Source: DATGMP01 sp035293565
GTDB taxonomy: Bacteria > Pseudomonadota > Alphaproteobacteria > BOG-932 > Roseiterribacteraceae
Length of the DNA: 31,025 nucleotides
Assembly (NCBI GenBank): GCA_035293565.1
Contig: DATGMP010000064.1
Coordinates: 1 to 31,025, forward strand
Direction of reading: 5' to 3'
This document shows positions 16,502 to 23,656 of this stretch, piece after piece; the first letter of the stretch is position 1, and each line of letters opens with the position of its first letter. The notes beneath the pieces are model-generated. The model worked only from the letters and a program-made list of their open reading frames with translations, was not told the DNA's origin and searched no databases. The position numbers were made by a program, and so were the translations under genes.

Positions 16502-18329
16502 AGAGCGTCCCCCCGGGTGTGGTCTTCTGTTTGAGATCGGTCATCGCGCCGACGAAACCGAGCGCGCCCGTTGGATCGTGGGGATCGAGATTGCCCGAGA
16601 CGATCGCGCCGGCCCAGCCGCCGACCCCCGACAGAACGGCGACATATTCCCGGCCATCGGGACCCTTATAGGCGACCGGCTGGCCGATGATTCCGGAATC
16701 GGTCTTGAAGCTCCATTTGAGACCGCCCGTCTTGGCGTCGACCGCCTTGAACCAGCCATCCATCGTTCCGTAGAAGACGAGGTCACCCGCGGTGACGAGA
16801 GTTCCGCTCCAGATCGGCAGGTCTTCCTTGATCTGCCAAGCCGGCTTCGCGGCTTCGGGATCCCAAGCGGTCAACTCGCCGCGATTGCCGCCGGGGCCTG
16901 CTTTCATGACCACCTTGGCGCCGACATAGGGCGTGCCGGCGATATAATTGACCTGCGTGCTTTCCCAATCCATGCACATATTTTCGTGCGGGATGTAGAG
17001 CAATCCGGTTTTGGGCGAGAAGGAGGATGGATTCCAATCCTTCGCGCCTGAAGCCGTCGGGCATATGTCGCGAACGGTCGCGCCGACCTTCGTCTCCTTT
17101 TCCGGATTGGGAGTGGGACGGCCGGTTTTGAGATCGACGCCCATCGTCGAATTCACCGGTCCGTACACGCCGGCGGAAATGACCTGGCCGTTCGTGCGGT
17201 CGATCGCATAGAGGTAGCCGTTGCGATCGGGATGAAGCAGGACCTTTCTCATCTTGCCGTCGACCGGCATGTCGACCAGTACGATCTCGTTGATCCCATC
17301 ATAGTCATGCTCGTCGTGCGGGTTCATCTGATAGGCCCATTTGGCGGCACCCGTATCAGGATCGCGCGCGAAGATGCTGGTCGTCCATTTGTTGTCGCCC
17401 GGCCGCTGCTCCTGATTCCAGGGTCCGGGGTTCGCTGTGCCGTAATAGATCAGGTTGAGATCCGGATCGTAAGCGATCCAGCCCCAGACGGTTCCGCCGC
17501 CGATTTTCCACGCGTCAGGCGGCCAGGTCTTCACGCCGAGATCCTGGCCCTTGTCGGTGTCGTAGAAGGGATGGAAGTCGGGACCGATCAGCACATCCTT
17601 GTCGGGGCCGGTACTATAGGCCTTCCAGGCGACCTTCCCCGTTGCCGCGTCCAGCGCCGTGAGCCAGCCGCGGACGCCGAACTCTCCGCCGGAATCGCCG
17701 ACGAGGACTTTCCCTTTGACCACCAACGGCGCCATCGTGATCGACTCGCCCTTGTTGATGTCCGCCAGCGCCGTTTTCCAGATTTGCCTGCCGGTCTTGG
17801 CGTCGACCGCCACCGTGTTGCCGTCGAGCGTGTTGTAGATGATTTTGCCGTCCCAAAAGACGGCGCCGCGATTGACGACGTCGCAACATGCGACGCCCTG
17901 GCTCGCCGGCAGCGGTCGGGGTTTGTACACCCACTTCATAGGCGCGCCGGGCTTGGTCAGATCGAGCGCATAGAGATAGTTGGGATAGGGGGTCACGATA
18001 TACATCGTGTTGTCGACGATCAGCGGCGCCGCCTCCTCGCCCTTCGTGAAGCCGGTCGAGAAAGTGAATTCGACTTTCAGATTCTTGACGTTCGATCCGT
18101 TGATCTGGTCGAGCTCCGAGTACCGCGTAGCGGCATAGTTCTTGGCTGGCATCGACCATTGGCCGTCATCCTTGGGCGCGGCGGATGCCGGCGGAGCCGC
18201 CAATTGCGCCGGTCCCTGCGCATCCGCCGACGGATCGCCAAAGACGCTCGCGATGCAAAGCGCAAGGCCTGCAGCAGTGCGCCGGCTAGCGCAACGTATA
18301 AAGATAAGCCGCAATATCGCGCGCTCCAT
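16476..18329 (-). CDS. xoxF: XoxF-type PQQ-dependent alcohol dehydrogenase (lanthanide type)
   Basis: A 617-residue periplasmic quinoprotein with an eight-bladed propeller and no heme domain, so it needs a separate cytochrome. The adjacent disulfide Cys148-Cys149 (GVACCDVV), metal ligands Glu216 (GGEFGVRGW) and Asn300 (ANPGPWN) and the active Asp342 in NPHDEHDYDG are visible. Asp344, two residues after the active Asp, is the residue that marks lanthanide-dependent enzymes; calcium-type MxaF has Ala there. The usual Trp before DYD is His341 here. The N-terminus has a signal peptide with a long Ala/Pro-rich stretch before the domain. It overlaps the upstream cytochrome gene by 44 bases and the xoxG-like gene by 26. 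Substrate (methanol or another primary alcohol) is not decided by the sequence. Confidence 0.87.
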   Translation of the reverse strand: MERAILRLIFIRCASRRTAAGLALCIASVFGDPSADAQGPAQLAAPPASAAPKDDGQWSMPAKNYAATRYSELDQINGSNVKNLKVEFTFSTGFTKGEEAAPLIVDNTMYIVTPYPNYLYALDLTKPGAPMKWVYKPRPLPASQGVACCDVVNRGAVFWDGKIIYNTLDGNTVAVDAKTGRQIWKTALADINKGESITMAPLVVKGKVLVGDSGGEFGVRGWLTALDAATGKVAWKAYSTGPDKDVLIGPDFHPFYDTDKGQDLGVKTWPPDAWKIGGGTVWGWIAYDPDLNLIYYGTANPGPWNQEQRPGDNKWTTSIFARDPDTGAAKWAYQMNPHDEHDYDGINEIVLVDMPVDGKMRKVLLHPDRNGYLYAIDRTNGQVISAGVYGPVNSTMGVDLKTGRPTPNPEKETKVGATVRDICPTASGAKDWNPSSFSPKTGLLYIPHENMCMDWESTQVNYIAGTPYVGAKVVMKAGPGGNRGELTAWDPEAAKPAWQIKEDLPIWSGTLVTAGDLVFYGTMDGWFKAVDAKTGGLKWSFKTDSGIIGQPVAYKGPDGREYVAVLSGVGGWAGAIVSGNLDPHDPTGALGFVGAMTDLKQKTTPGGTLYVFALPPS

Positions 18330-18660
18330 CTTCGTTCAGCTCCATGTTGGGCATCGCATTTCCCGGGACCACGCTTTGCGGCGCTTTCAGCCAGGTGATC
18401 ATGTTGGTCGGCGTGTTGGGCAGAACTCCCGCAAGGATCGTCCGGTCGCCGATGTTGTCGAGAGGCGGGCCGACCAGGCCGTTGGCGCCGGGAATCCCGG
18501 GAATCGAATGACAGGAGCCGCAACCCAGAGACATGATCAAAGTTCGGCCGTGTCCGGTATCGCCGCCGAATTGCGCGGCGCTCGCCGTGCTTGAATCGTC
18601 GCAAGCGGTCAATCCGGCGAGAAGGATGAGACTCACCGCCGCATAGACGAGCATTTTCAT
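18286..18660 (-). CDS. Cytochrome c lipoprotein
   Basis: A 124-residue protein with a lipobox (LLAGLTAC, acylated Cys20) and a single heme site CGSCH at residues 47-51. GANGLVGPPLDNIGDR follows, and the axial Met is in GNAMPNM. It resembles the small cytochromes encoded beside caa3 oxidases and would be anchored in the membrane facing the periplasm. The ATG at 18660 overlaps the stop of the preceding membrane protein (ATGA); an ATG at 18669 in the same frame also exists. Its position between the oxidase genes and the PQQ dehydrogenase makes it a likely link between them. Confidence 0.85.
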   Translation of the reverse strand: MKMLVYAAVSLILLAGLTACDDSSTASAAQFGGDTGHGRTLIMSLGCGSCHSIPGIPGANGLVGPPLDNIGDRTILAGVLPNTPTNMITWLKAPQSVVPGNAMPNMELNEDGARDIAAYLYTLR

Positions 18661-19109
18661 CCACTGCATTGCGGCACCGTCAGCAAATTCACCGTGTTGA
18701 AGATGATGGCAAGCAGAAAGCCCCAGCTCGCGATCTCTCCGCAGATGGCCATGAAGCGCGTCCTGCCTTCTCCCGCGTCCAGAAGATGCTCCGCAGGTCC
18801 CGGATGCTCTTCGCGGCTGGCGCGCCAACTCCTCGCCGATACAAGCGCCCCGCCGATCGCCAAAAGAGCCGCGACGAGGTTGACGATCAGAGCGGTAATC
18901 CAAACACCGTTGCTCGCAGCCGCGATCAGCGGCCGGTCGTGAGGGAAGCAGGCATGGCTCGCGATCGCATCATTGATGACCAGCTGCACGATCCAGGCTA
19001 TCGGTCCGGCCGTGATGCCGAAGAACAGCGCCGCCAATCCGACCCGATGCCGGTGCGGTGATGGATGATCGCCCGAAACGAGAAGGTGTGCATGCGTTGC
19101 CATGCGCAT
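18657..19109 (-). CDS. Small three-helix membrane protein of the caa3 operon
   Basis: A 150-residue protein with a His-rich N-terminus (THAHLL, DHPSPHRHR) and three hydrophobic helices: around residues 23-46, a second after SNGVWI, and a third before the end (FLLAIIFNTVNLLTVPQCSG). Two cysteines (SHACFP and PQCSG) would lie on the same side of the membrane. The start at 19109 shares one base with the subunit III stop (TGATG); an ATG at 19103 is an alternative. The open frame extends upstream, but only as a shadow of subunit III. It is not recognised as subunit IV. Position and the His/Cys residues allow a role in assembly or copper delivery, which is speculation. Confidence 0.72.
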   Translation of the reverse strand: MRMATHAHLLVSGDHPSPHRHRVGLAALFFGITAGPIAWIVQLVINDAIASHACFPHDRPLIAAASNGVWITALIVNLVAALLAIGGALVSARSWRASREEHPGPAEHLLDAGEGRTRFMAICGEIASWGFLLAIIFNTVNLLTVPQCSG

Positions 19110-19708
19110 CACCAGAAATAGGGCGTCAAGTAGAAGGTGAAGAACACCGCGATCCAGACTGCGTCGACGAAATGCCAGTAGGCGGCGGCGACCAGGACGG
19201 GGACGCAGCGGTTTTCGTCGAAATAACCGAGCGCGGCCCAGACCAGGATCGACGCCAGCGCAAGGACGCCGACGATGACGTGAGCCATATGAAAACCGGT
19301 GACAGTGAAGAACAGCGATCCATAGACTCCGGAGGTCAGCGAGAAGGTCTGGCTTCGCCATTCGAAGGTTTGAATCACGAGGAAGGCGATGCCGAGCAAC
19401 AGCCCGATGCCGTAACCTATAAAGAACTGCGCAGACTGTCCGCGCTTTATCGACCGATCGCCCCACCAGACGAACACGCTGCTCGTCAGCAGCACGATGG
19501 TGTTGGGCAGCGAGAGCTCGAGCTGAGGATGGCGCGGCTGGCCGAAATCATCGCCGAGCTGCAGCGCCGTGTAGTAGTAGCTGAAGAGCAGATAGGCGAA
19601 GAGCGCCCCCTCCGTCCCGATGAGGCAAAGCACGCCCCACCACGCGACCGTGTTGCGCCGTGTGCTGCCGACTGGCAGCGGCCTTTGACCGAGCGCAACG
19701 TCGGTCAC
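19109..19708 (-). CDS. ctaE: Cytochrome c oxidase subunit III
   Basis: A 199-residue protein with five hydrophobic helices, the usual short form of bacterial subunit III (without the first two helices). The family motifs are seen: WWGVLCLIGTEGALFAYLLF, the FTVTGFHMAHVIVG helix and AAYWHFVDAVWIAVFF at the end. Subunit III stabilises subunit I and keeps proton uptake active. The start codon is GTG at 19708 and overlaps the subunit I stop (GTGA), so the two are translationally coupled. Confidence 0.92.
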   Translation of the reverse strand: MTDVALGQRPLPVGSTRRNTVAWWGVLCLIGTEGALFAYLLFSYYYTALQLGDDFGQPRHPQLELSLPNTIVLLTSSVFVWWGDRSIKRGQSAQFFIGYGIGLLLGIAFLVIQTFEWRSQTFSLTSGVYGSLFFTVTGFHMAHVIVGVLALASILVWAALGYFDENRCVPVLVAAAYWHFVDAVWIAVFFTFYLTPYFW

Positions 19709-21648
19709 GGCGCCACTCCGGCGACCTGCCCGAGCTCACGCTCGGGCCAGAGCCAAATCACGATCGATGCCGCCACGGCGATGCCCGCGATGACGACCAG
19801 CCACCACCAGTGCAACAGCAAGCCGGTGAAACCTGCAGCCAAAGCGACGCCCAGCGCGAACGGCATGTAGGAATCCTCAGGCATCTTGAGGATTAGATCC
19901 GGAACTGCGTCAAGCGGTGTCGTAGCGATGGTCTCGCGGCCATGATCGAGCAGAAGGCCTTCTTGGGTCGCGGAGCGGACCTCTCGCTCCTTGAGCCTGT
20001 CCTCCCACAAGGGGTGTCGGCTCACCACACGCGGAATGACGGCGAAATTGTAAGGTGGCGGCGGCGATGATACCGACCATTCGAGCGTTGGCGCATCCCA
20101 CGGGTTCGCACCCGCAATCGCGCCGTGCTTCAGGCTGCGGACGACGTTCACCAGCAGAAGGAGCACGCCGATCGCGAAAATAAAGGAGCCGATACTGACG
20201 ATCAGGTTGAGCCAATCGAACCCGATGCCGGCAGGATAGGTGTAAACACGGCGCGGCATGCCCCAAAGTCCGACGAGGTGCATCGGGAGGAACGCGATGT
20301 TGAATCCAACGAACATCGTCCAGAAGTTCCAGCGGCCGATGCGCTCATCCAGCATTCGCCCGGTCATCTTCGGGAACCAGTAATAAATGCCGCCCACGAC
20401 CGGAAACAGATTGATTCCGATCAGCACATAGTGAAGGTGCGCGACCACGAAGTAGGTGTCGGTCAGTTGCCAATCGACCGGTACCGATCCTGTCATGAAT
20501 CCCGAAACGCCGCCGATCGTGAACAGGACGATCATGCTGGAGAAGAATAGAAAGGCGGTGGTGATTACCGGCCGGCCGGTCCAGATCGTCGCGGTCCAGG
20601 CGAAGACCGCGACCGCGCTCGGCACGGCGATGATGATCGACGCGGCGCTAAAGAACGAAAGAGCCAAGCTCGGAAGACCGGTCGCGAACATGTGGTGGAC
20701 CCAGACTCCAAAGCCCAGGATCATCGTTGCAACGGTCGAAAGCGCGACCGGCGTGTAGCCGACCAGCGGACGCCGGCAGAAGGTGGGCAGTCCGTCCGAA
20801 ACCATCCCCATGGCCGGCAGCACGATCGCATAGACCCAGGGATGACCGAACATCCAGAAGAGATGCTGCCACAGAAGCGGCTGCCCGCCCGACGCCACAT
20901 CGAAGAAATGCGTGCCGAATTGGCGATCCATCCAAAGTAGGAAGAAAGCGAGACTCACCGCCGGCACGACCAATAGATTGGCGGCCGAGGCGGTCAATGT
21001 TCCCCATATCAGGATTGGTATGCGGTTGATCGACATGCCGGGTGCGCGCGTGCGAAACAGCGTCACCAGGAAATTTGCCGCGCCCACGGTGGTCGAAATG
21101 CCGAGGAAGATCATCCCCAGCGCATAGAAATCCATGCTCATGCCCGGGTTGAATGGGCCCGACGCATAGGGGACGTAGTTGAACCAGCCATCATTCGGCC
21201 CCGCGCCGATCGCGAAGCCGACATACATGAAGATCCCGGCTGCGACGTAAACCCAGTAGGAGAAGGCGTTCAGTCTCGGTAGCGCCATGTCGCGGGCGCC
21301 AAGCAGCAACGGCCAGAGATAATTGCTGAACCCCGACAGAACGGGCAACGCATACAGGAAGATCATGGTCATCCCGTGCGTCGAGAAAAGCTGATCATAT
21401 TGCTCGGGCGTGAGCAGGTTCTGGCCTGGACGTGCGAGCTGGATGCGCATGACCAGCGCTTCGAGGCCGCCCAGGATGAGGAATACGAAGGCTGTTACGA
21501 TGTATCGAATACCGATCTGCTTGTGGTCCACGGTGGAAAAGAAGCCCGCGATCCCGGGCTCGGTCTCCCAGGTCCGGGCAAGAGTGCCGCCATACACATC
21601 CGACGCGACACCGATCTCCGGAACTCTTTCGATATCGCGTGGCGCCAC
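19705..21648 (-). CDS. ctaD: Cytochrome c oxidase subunit I (caa3 type), atypical proton channels
   Basis: The 647-residue catalytic subunit has 12 core helices and a C-terminal extension with two more helices (residues about 585-640). Heme and copper ligands are all present: His91 (heme a), His269, His318 and His319 (CuB), His404 (heme a3) and His406 (heme a), plus the cross-link Tyr273. Compared with Paracoccus subunit I the ligands are shifted by exactly seven residues, which allows direct reading of the channel residues: the D-channel Glu278 is Trp271 (FGHPWVY) and the K-channel Lys354 is Ala347 (VPSAVAVFAW). The D-channel entrance Asp120 and Asn127 are kept. The start is GTG at 21648, after GAGGA and ten bases behind subunit II. 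It should reduce oxygen to water. Confidence 0.93.
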   Translation of the reverse strand: MAPRDIERVPEIGVASDVYGGTLARTWETEPGIAGFFSTVDHKQIGIRYIVTAFVFLILGGLEALVMRIQLARPGQNLLTPEQYDQLFSTHGMTMIFLYALPVLSGFSNYLWPLLLGARDMALPRLNAFSYWVYVAAGIFMYVGFAIGAGPNDGWFNYVPYASGPFNPGMSMDFYALGMIFLGISTTVGAANFLVTLFRTRAPGMSINRIPILIWGTLTASAANLLVVPAVSLAFFLLWMDRQFGTHFFDVASGGQPLLWQHLFWMFGHPWVYAIVLPAMGMVSDGLPTFCRRPLVGYTPVALSTVATMILGFGVWVHHMFATGLPSLALSFFSAASIIIAVPSAVAVFAWTATIWTGRPVITTAFLFFSSMIVLFTIGGVSGFMTGSVPVDWQLTDTYFVVAHLHYVLIGINLFPVVGGIYYWFPKMTGRMLDERIGRWNFWTMFVGFNIAFLPMHLVGLWGMPRRVYTYPAGIGFDWLNLIVSIGSFIFAIGVLLLLVNVVRSLKHGAIAGANPWDAPTLEWSVSSPPPPYNFAVIPRVVSRHPLWEDRLKEREVRSATQEGLLLDHGRETIATTPLDAVPDLILKMPEDSYMPFALGVALAAGFTGLLLHWWWLVVIAGIAVAASIVIWLWPERELGQVAGVAP

Positions 21649-21658
21649 GTCGGGATCC

Positions 21659-22681
21659 TCAATTCAGCGTCTTCAAATAGGCACCGATATCGGAAAGCTC
21701 CGAGCCAGCCAGATAGAGCGTCGGCATGAGCGTTCCCGGCTTCACGGCCTGCGGATTTGCGACCCAGCCGGCCAGATTCCCGACAGTGTTCGGGACTGCG
21801 CCGGCTGCGAGCGTCTCGCGGCTCATCAGATGGGTGAGATCGGGCGCGACGGTTCCGCCGGCGTCGGTGCCGCGCACGGTGTGGCAAGCGCCGCAATGAA
21901 ATTCGAAACTCCTCTCGCCGCGCATGGCTTCCGGTGTGTCGGGCGCTTTGGCCGGCAGCAGCTGGGCACGCTGCCACTTCTCGAAATCCGATTTCGGTTC
22001 GGCGACGACGATGAACGCCATATGCGCGTGCTGCTCGCCGCAATATTCGGTACATTGGCCCATATATCGCCCGGGCCGGTCGGCCTCGATCCAGGTCGTG
22101 TTCGTCTGACCCGGAATGGTATCCGTCTTTCCGGCGAGAGCCGGAACCCAGAAGGAATGGATGACGTCGGCACCGATCAACTTGACCCGGATCGGCTGGC
22201 CGACAGGGATATGGATCTCGTTTGCTGTCGTCAGCACGCGCGATGGATCGTCGCTGAGATAGCGCGCGCTCCACCACCATTGATGGCCGGCGATTTCGAT
22301 CGTCACGGCGGGCTTGACCCCTGGGTTGTTGACGTCGGCCAGCACGACCACGGTCCAGATGAGGGTGCCGAACAGCGCAAGGGTGGAGACGCCGACACCC
22401 CAATAGAGCCAGCCGATGGCACTGCCGCTTCGCGTTATGGGAATGGCGCTGACGGGCTCGATTGGATCGGGCGCGCGGCGTCGCGATATGCCCACCACGA
22501 CGAGCGCCGAGATGATCACCACCACCACGATCGAAATCCAGATCACACCCCAGGTCAGCGCCACGACCGGTACCGCCTTCGCGCCGAACCCGTGAAGGTA
22601 TGAGAGCGGCTTGCCGTCGGCCCAAGCCGGCGTGGCGAATGCCTCGGCGAAGAGCGCCGGCGCCGTGAGCCCGACGCTCAT
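21659..22681 (-). CDS. ctaC: Cytochrome c oxidase subunit II with fused cytochrome c domain
   Basis: A 340-residue protein with an N-terminal signal region and two transmembrane hairpin helices. The CuA domain follows, with ligands His175 (ADVIHSFWVP), Cys210, Cys214, His218 and Met221 (CTEYCGEQHAHM) and the aromatic patch GHQWWWSARY. A C-terminal class I cytochrome c domain carries CGACH at residues 263-267 and Met319. This fusion defines caa3-type oxidases. The ATG at 22681 overlaps the ctaG stop (ATGA); the longer open frame upstream is a shadow of ctaG. The subunit receives electrons from soluble or anchored cytochromes c, here probably those encoded downstream. Confidence 0.93.
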   Translation of the reverse strand: MSVGLTAPALFAEAFATPAWADGKPLSYLHGFGAKAVPVVALTWGVIWISIVVVVIISALVVVGISRRRAPDPIEPVSAIPITRSGSAIGWLYWGVGVSTLALFGTLIWTVVVLADVNNPGVKPAVTIEIAGHQWWWSARYLSDDPSRVLTTANEIHIPVGQPIRVKLIGADVIHSFWVPALAGKTDTIPGQTNTTWIEADRPGRYMGQCTEYCGEQHAHMAFIVVAEPKSDFEKWQRAQLLPAKAPDTPEAMRGERSFEFHCGACHTVRGTDAGGTVAPDLTHLMSRETLAAGAVPNTVGNLAGWVANPQAVKPGTLMPTLYLAGSELSDIGAYLKTLN

Positions 22682-23514
22682 CGGCTGCGTGCGCGAATCG
22701 GGCGAGGCTCGTCCTCGAACCAGCCGGCGAGGATGAGCGCCCTTCTCAAAACGAGCATCGAAACGACGAGGAAGACGACGCAACCGGGCATCCACATGAT
22801 TGCGCCGCCCAGCTGCTGGTCTTGCAGCGGCGTCAAACCCCAAGCAGCGCTCGTCGTCAGATGCGGCGCATATAAGGCGCGCGGGGCAAAGGTGATGAGC
22901 GCTCCGAGGAACGACATTTGCAGAGTGGAAATCGCGCCGGCGCCGAGGATTTGCAGGGCGCGAGCGGGAGACGGGTCGAGGAGATCGGTCCAAAGCCAGA
23001 GCGCCGCGCCGAAAGCGCTGACATGCATAAGCCAATAGACGAGGCTGCTCGAGAACGTCTCGTCATAAGGGACCGGCGCGTGCCAGAACCAAAGTGCGGC
23101 AGCAAAAACTCCCGCGGCCAGGCTCGCATTCCAACGGCGATGCTGCTCCTCTCGATGCTCGCGCGGTCGCCGGATGAAAAGTGCGTCGCAGACAGCGACA
23201 GGGCTGCCATATGCAACCAACGGCGCGGCGACGAGCGCCAGGACCATGTGCTGCGCCACGCGCGCGGAAAACAGTGAGACGGAGAGCGGACAAAGCGGCG
23301 AAATCAACGCCAAGACGGCGATCGTCCAGCCGATGACGAAGACTGCCTGCTTGCGAGAGCCGATCGCGAGACGACGCGCTCCGATAAAGTAGAGCGCCAA
23401 CACCGCGAGCAGCGCGACGATCAGGGTCGGATCAAAATTCCAATGTCGCCAAAGCTCGCCCGGAGTGGGCGGCGTCCCGCAATAGGGAGTGGCCTGGTGA
23501 TCGTAGCGAAACAT
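22678..23514 (-). CDS. ctaG: Cytochrome c oxidase assembly factor, caa3-type CtaG
   Basis: A polytopic protein of 278 residues with about seven helices and the family blocks HWNFDPTLI, SVSLFSARVAQHMVL, YWLMHVSAFGAALWLW and LQDQQLGGAIMWMPGC. CtaG of this type serves caa3 oxidases, probably in CuB insertion, and differs from the Cox11-type CtaG. It opens the operon, and its stop overlaps ctaC. The ATG at 23514 (MFRYDHQATPYCG) is chosen; a TTG at 23538 would add eight residues. Neither has a clear ribosome site. Confidence 0.88.
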   Translation of the reverse strand: MFRYDHQATPYCGTPPTPGELWRHWNFDPTLIVALLAVLALYFIGARRLAIGSRKQAVFVIGWTIAVLALISPLCPLSVSLFSARVAQHMVLALVAAPLVAYGSPVAVCDALFIRRPREHREEQHRRWNASLAAGVFAAALWFWHAPVPYDETFSSSLVYWLMHVSAFGAALWLWTDLLDPSPARALQILGAGAISTLQMSFLGALITFAPRALYAPHLTTSAAWGLTPLQDQQLGGAIMWMPGCVVFLVVSMLVLRRALILAGWFEDEPRPIRARSR

Positions 23515-23600
23515 CGAAGGTATCGCACCCCGAAGCAAGCGGCGACACCACCGATAAACCCCGAACTCGATGATTTGTTCTCAAGGATCCTATTGATCGA

Positions 23601-23627
23601 ATCTTACTGTAATAGATTAGTATACAA
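23601..23627 (-). promoter_or_regulatory. AT-rich promoter/operator candidate for the caa3-xox operon
   Basis: The gap before ctaG is AT-rich against its surroundings. On the minus strand TTGTAT (23627-23622), TATACT (23624-23619) and TAAGAT (23606-23601) occur, and TGTA and TACA form the ends of a 19-base near-palindrome (23608-23626). No pair has ideal spacing, so which elements act is open. It is the only obvious promoter region for the nine-gene operon. Confidence 0.3.
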
Positions 23628-23656
23628 CGCCGAGCGATCCGCTTCTGCTGGCGATG

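Noticed and set aside
17232..18398. 388-residue plus-strand ORF
   Set aside because: It is antisense to the clearly identified XoxF-type gene, with no recognisable motif.
21410..22603. 397-residue plus-strand ORF over the oxidase genes
   Set aside because: It is antisense to subunits I and II, has no family resemblance, and reflects the GC-rich codon use of the real genes.
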